Shown: positions 48,941 through 51,412 of the stretch, one piece after another
Numbering within the stretch: the stretch's first letter is position 1
Layout of the letters: the number at the start of each line of letters is the position of its first letter
Assembly (NCBI GenBank): GCA_937901745.1
Contig: CALGSZ010000060.1
Coordinates: 1 to 51,412, forward strand
Reading direction: 5' to 3'
From: an uncultured Chloroflexota bacterium
GTDB lineage: Bacteria > Chloroflexota > Chloroflexia > Thermomicrobiales > UBA6265
Length of the DNA: 51,412 nucleotides
The notes under the pieces: model-generated
What the model was told of the DNA's origin: nothing
The model's input: the letters and a program-made list of their open reading frames with translations, nothing else
Databases searched by the model: none
Position numbers and translations under genes: made by a program

Positions 48941-51406
48941 ATGACGTCAGCCGATCTGGCCCTCACCGGACTTTCCGAGCGCGAAGTTGCCGAGCGTCGG
49001 GCTCGCGGGCAGACGAACCGTGTTCGCGAGAATGCCTCCCGCACCTACGCGGACATTATCCGCGAGAATGTCATCGCCCTCACGAACGTCGCGCTGCTCG
49101 CCGTCGGTATCACGCTGATCTCGCTCGGCCTCTTCCGGGAAGCGCTGTTCACCGCTAGCCTCGTCATCTTCAACGTCGCGGTCGGGCTCTATCAGGAAGT
49201 CCGAGCCAAACGGCGCCTGGACCGTATCGCTCTCCTCACGCGGCCTCGCGCCCATGTCATCCGGGACGGCACGACCTACGACCTCCTTCCCGAGGAGATC
49301 GTCTTGGGCGATACCTTGCTAATCTCCCAAGGCGACCCTGTCCTCGCCGACGGGCGGCTCGTCGCCGGCAGCGTCCATATGGATGAGTCGCTGTTGACCG
49401 GCGAGACGGACTTGGTCCGTAAGCAGCCGGGCGACATGGTCACCTCCGGCAGCATCTGCATGTCGGGCAAGGGCTATTACGTCGCCGAGACGGTGGGCGA
49501 CCAGACCGTCGCCGGCACGATCACCGCTGGTGCTCGCGCGTTCAAGCGCGTCTTGACGCCGCTTCAGCAAGAGGTCAACCTCGTCCTGCGCGTCCTGCTC
49601 CTCATGACCGCCTTCTACGGCGCCATCATCGGACTTTCCGCCTGGATCCACGACATCCCGTTCACCGATACCGTGATTGCCGAGGCGGTGATCGCCGGGC
49701 TCGTGCCGCCAGGACTCTTCCTGATGATCACCATCGCCTACGCCATGGCGGCGCTGCGCCTGACGAAGATGGACGCGCTCATCCAGCAGGCAAACGCCGT
49801 CGAATCCCTGAGCAACGTCAATGTTCTCTGTCTCGACAAGACCGGGACGCTGACCGCCAACCGAATCCAGCTCGACAGCGTGCACGCGATCGGCGGCGAC
49901 GAGGCGCTTGTCCGGCGGGTGCTGGGCGACTTCGCGGCGAGCGTGTCGGAGCTGAACAAGACAAGCGAGGCGATTGCTTCGGCCTGTCCCGGCAAGCGGT
50001 GGGACGTTGCCCAAGAGGTGCCGTTCAGCTCGCAATGGAAGTGGAGCGGCGTCACCCTACGCGGCGGCGATCTGCCGGGCACGGTCGTGCTCGGTGCGCC
50101 TGAAGTTCTCGGTCGCGCGATCGGCAGCCATCCCGAGGTGGAGGCAGTGCAGCGCGAGTGGGCGGAAACTGGACGCCGCGTCCTCCTACTCGCTCATTCC
50201 GACGCCGAGCTTTCCCCCGACCCCGGACCGGATGGCAACCCGCCGCTGCCGCCGCACCTCGTCCCGCTCGCCGTCCTCTCCTTCGTTGACGAGCTGCGGC
50301 CGCATTGCAAGGAGACGCTCGATGGCTTCCGCGCCGCCGGGATTCGCCTCAAGATCATCTCCGGCGACAACCCGGAGACGGTCTTCGCGCTCGCCAGGCA
50401 GGCCGGACTCGCCGCCGATGCAACCCTCGTCTCTGGCATGCAGCTCGCCGAAATGAGTCCAGATGAGTTCGACCGGGTGGCGGCGGAGGCAACCGTCTTT
50501 GGCCGGATCACGCCCCAGCAAAAGGAGCGGCTCGTCGACGCGCTCGTCCGCCAGGGGAACTACGTGGCGATGATCGGCGACGGCGTCAACGATGTGCTTT
50601 CGCTCAAGAAGGCGAACCTGGGCATCGCTATGCAGAGCGGCAGCCCGGCGACGCGCGCCGCGGCGGACATCGTCCTCCTGCAGGACTCCTTTGCCGCGCT
50701 CCCCGCCGCCTTCGCCGAGGGACAGCGCATCCGCAATGGCATGCAGGACATCCTGAAGCTCTTCCTGACCCGCATCTTCGCCATCGCGATCTTCATCCTC
50801 GCCATCATCGCTGTCCAGGCGGGATTCCCCTTCACTCCTGGCCAGATGAGCGTCCTGTCGACCCTCACCGTCGGCATCCCGGCGTTCTTCCTCGCCGCCT
50901 GGGCGCGGACCGGCGTCGTTCCCCGCCGCAGTCTGCTCCGCTCCCTGCTGCACTTCGTCCTGCCGGCTGCCGTGACGATCGCGATCGTCGCCGCCGGGAT
51001 CTACCTCGGCTACTACATGCGCTCGGATAGCGACCTCCGCCCCGAGAGCCCTACGCTTGCCCTCACCGAAGTCAGCGCGGCCACCCTGGCGCGCGACGCC
51101 ACCACGACGGCGCTGATCCTCTGCGGCCTGCTCATCATCGTCTTCGCCGAGCCGCCGACGCGGTTCTGGACCGGCGGCGACTCGCTCAGCGGCGACTGGC
51201 GACCGACGATCCTCGCCGGCCTGATGCTCGGCGCCTACGTCGTGATCCTCGGCGTGCCGGCGTTTCGCTCGTTCTTCGGCTTTGCCCTGCTTTCCTGGAC
51301 GGACTATCTGATCATCGTCGCGGTCGTCGTCGCCTGGGCGGCGGCGCTGCGCTGGATCTGGCGACGACGTCTGCTTGATCGCTTCCTCGGCATCGCTCTG
51401 GAGTGA
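48941..51406 (+). CDS. CtpE-like P-type ATPase (cation transport)
   Basis: The protein has 821 residues. It resembles mycobacterial CtpE, a calcium-uptake P-type ATPase, in motif order: LSEREVAERRARGQTN at the N-terminus, TGETD in the actuator domain, DKTGTLT (Asp299), KIISGDNPE, GRITPQQKERLVDAL and the hinge GDGVNDVLSLKKANLGIAM. About ten helices are present. The M4 motif, PEGL in CtpE-type pumps, reads PPGL (256-259), so a conserved acidic ion-site residue is replaced by proline (Pro257). ATG at 48941 is chosen because the family N-terminus starts there; the upstream 107 open codons look non-coding. It is divergent from dnaA. Confidence 0.85.
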   Translation: MTSADLALTGLSEREVAERRARGQTNRVRENASRTYADIIRENVIALTNVALLAVGITLISLGLFREALFTASLVIFNVAVGLYQEVRAKRRLDRIALLTRPRAHVIRDGTTYDLLPEEIVLGDTLLISQGDPVLADGRLVAGSVHMDESLLTGETDLVRKQPGDMVTSGSICMSGKGYYVAETVGDQTVAGTITAGARAFKRVLTPLQQEVNLVLRVLLLMTAFYGAIIGLSAWIHDIPFTDTVIAEAVIAGLVPPGLFLMITIAYAMAALRLTKMDALIQQANAVESLSNVNVLCLDKTGTLTANRIQLDSVHAIGGDEALVRRVLGDFAASVSELNKTSEAIASACPGKRWDVAQEVPFSSQWKWSGVTLRGGDLPGTVVLGAPEVLGRAIGSHPEVEAVQREWAETGRRVLLLAHSDAELSPDPGPDGNPPLPPHLVPLAVLSFVDELRPHCKETLDGFRAAGIRLKIISGDNPETVFALARQAGLAADATLVSGMQLAEMSPDEFDRVAAEATVFGRITPQQKERLVDALVRQGNYVAMIGDGVNDVLSLKKANLGIAMQSGSPATRAAADIVLLQDSFAALPAAFAEGQRIRNGMQDILKLFLTRIFAIAIFILAIIAVQAGFPFTPGQMSVLSTLTVGIPAFFLAAWARTGVVPRRSLLRSLLHFVLPAAVTIAIVAAGIYLGYYMRSDSDLRPESPTLALTEVSAATLARDATTTALILCGLLIIVFAEPPTRFWTGGDSLSGDWRPTILAGLMLGAYVVILGVPAFRSFFGFALLSWTDYLIIVAVVVAWAAALRWIWRRRLLDRFLGIALE

Positions 51407-51412
51407 GGCGTC

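Overview
The window is GC-rich bacterial chromosome, densely coding, with many GTG/TTG starts and Shine-Dalgarno motifs of the AGGAG type. The gene content suggests a Chloroflexota bacterium, probably of the Thermomicrobia (Sphaerobacter-like) branch. The supporting genes are F420-type LLM oxidoreductases, a DUF2419 queuosine-salvage enzyme, DUF2085 and DUF2231 proteins, a LytR/CpsA/Psr protein and large Thr-Pro-rich secreted proteins. The taxon is an inference from gene families, not from a marker-gene comparison. No rRNA, tRNA, CRISPR array, intact insertion sequence or prophage was recognised.

Layout. 1-5361 (minus): a secreted trypsin-like protease that runs off the left edge, a secreted cupin-like protein and a single-pass membrane protein, then a response regulator and an RsbRD-like sensor. 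5716-14417 (plus): HAD phosphatase, polysaccharide-deacetylase lipoprotein, IspH, PRC-barrel/YHS protein, membrane glycosyltransferase, DUF4388 protein, FIST sensor and DUF2085 membrane protein. 14467-21225 (minus): polytopic membrane protein, lipoprotein cytochrome c, secreted protein, MFS transporter, glyoxalase-fold protein and a zinc/cadmium-type P1B ATPase. 21.24-21.66 kb: a non-coding, partly AT-rich segment with a cluster of DnaA boxes, a strong oriC candidate. 21879-23811 (minus): queuosine salvage enzyme and a DUF2231-Rieske protein. 24212-29755 (plus): a 1847-residue secreted PPC/discoidin/von Willebrand A protein facing a Tat-exported transglutaminase-like protein (minus). 32.4-36 kb (plus): LLM oxidoreductase, small protein, RNase III and PRPP synthase. 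36-39 kb (minus): NPD-type flavin oxidoreductase and LCP protein. 39.2-41 kb: dCTP deaminase, two parS-like sites bracketing a small gene, and Ndk. 41-44 kb (minus): Roadblock protein coupled to a TPR protein. 44.3-46.6 kb: small membrane protein, second LLM oxidoreductase and a MerR-type HTH sensor. 46.9-51.4 kb: divergent dnaA and a CtpE-like P-type ATPase.

The segment looks like the origin-proximal part of a chromosome. It combines dnaA, an oriC-like region about 25 kb from dnaA, two parS-like palindromes and nucleotide-metabolism genes (prs, dcd, ndk). A 10-bp motif of the form TGTWCGTACA recurs at the oriC candidate, at the dnaA promoter and at the dcd promoter. A second theme is sensing: response regulator plus RsbRD, DUF4388 plus FIST, TPR plus Roadblock, and a MerR-HTH/sensor protein. 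A third is large exported proteins with Thr-Pro linkers. I did not find a clearly new multi-gene defence or metabolic system. The most notable observations are the replication/segregation sites, a dispersed repeat that supplies the start of a gene, and several enzymes with altered signature residues.
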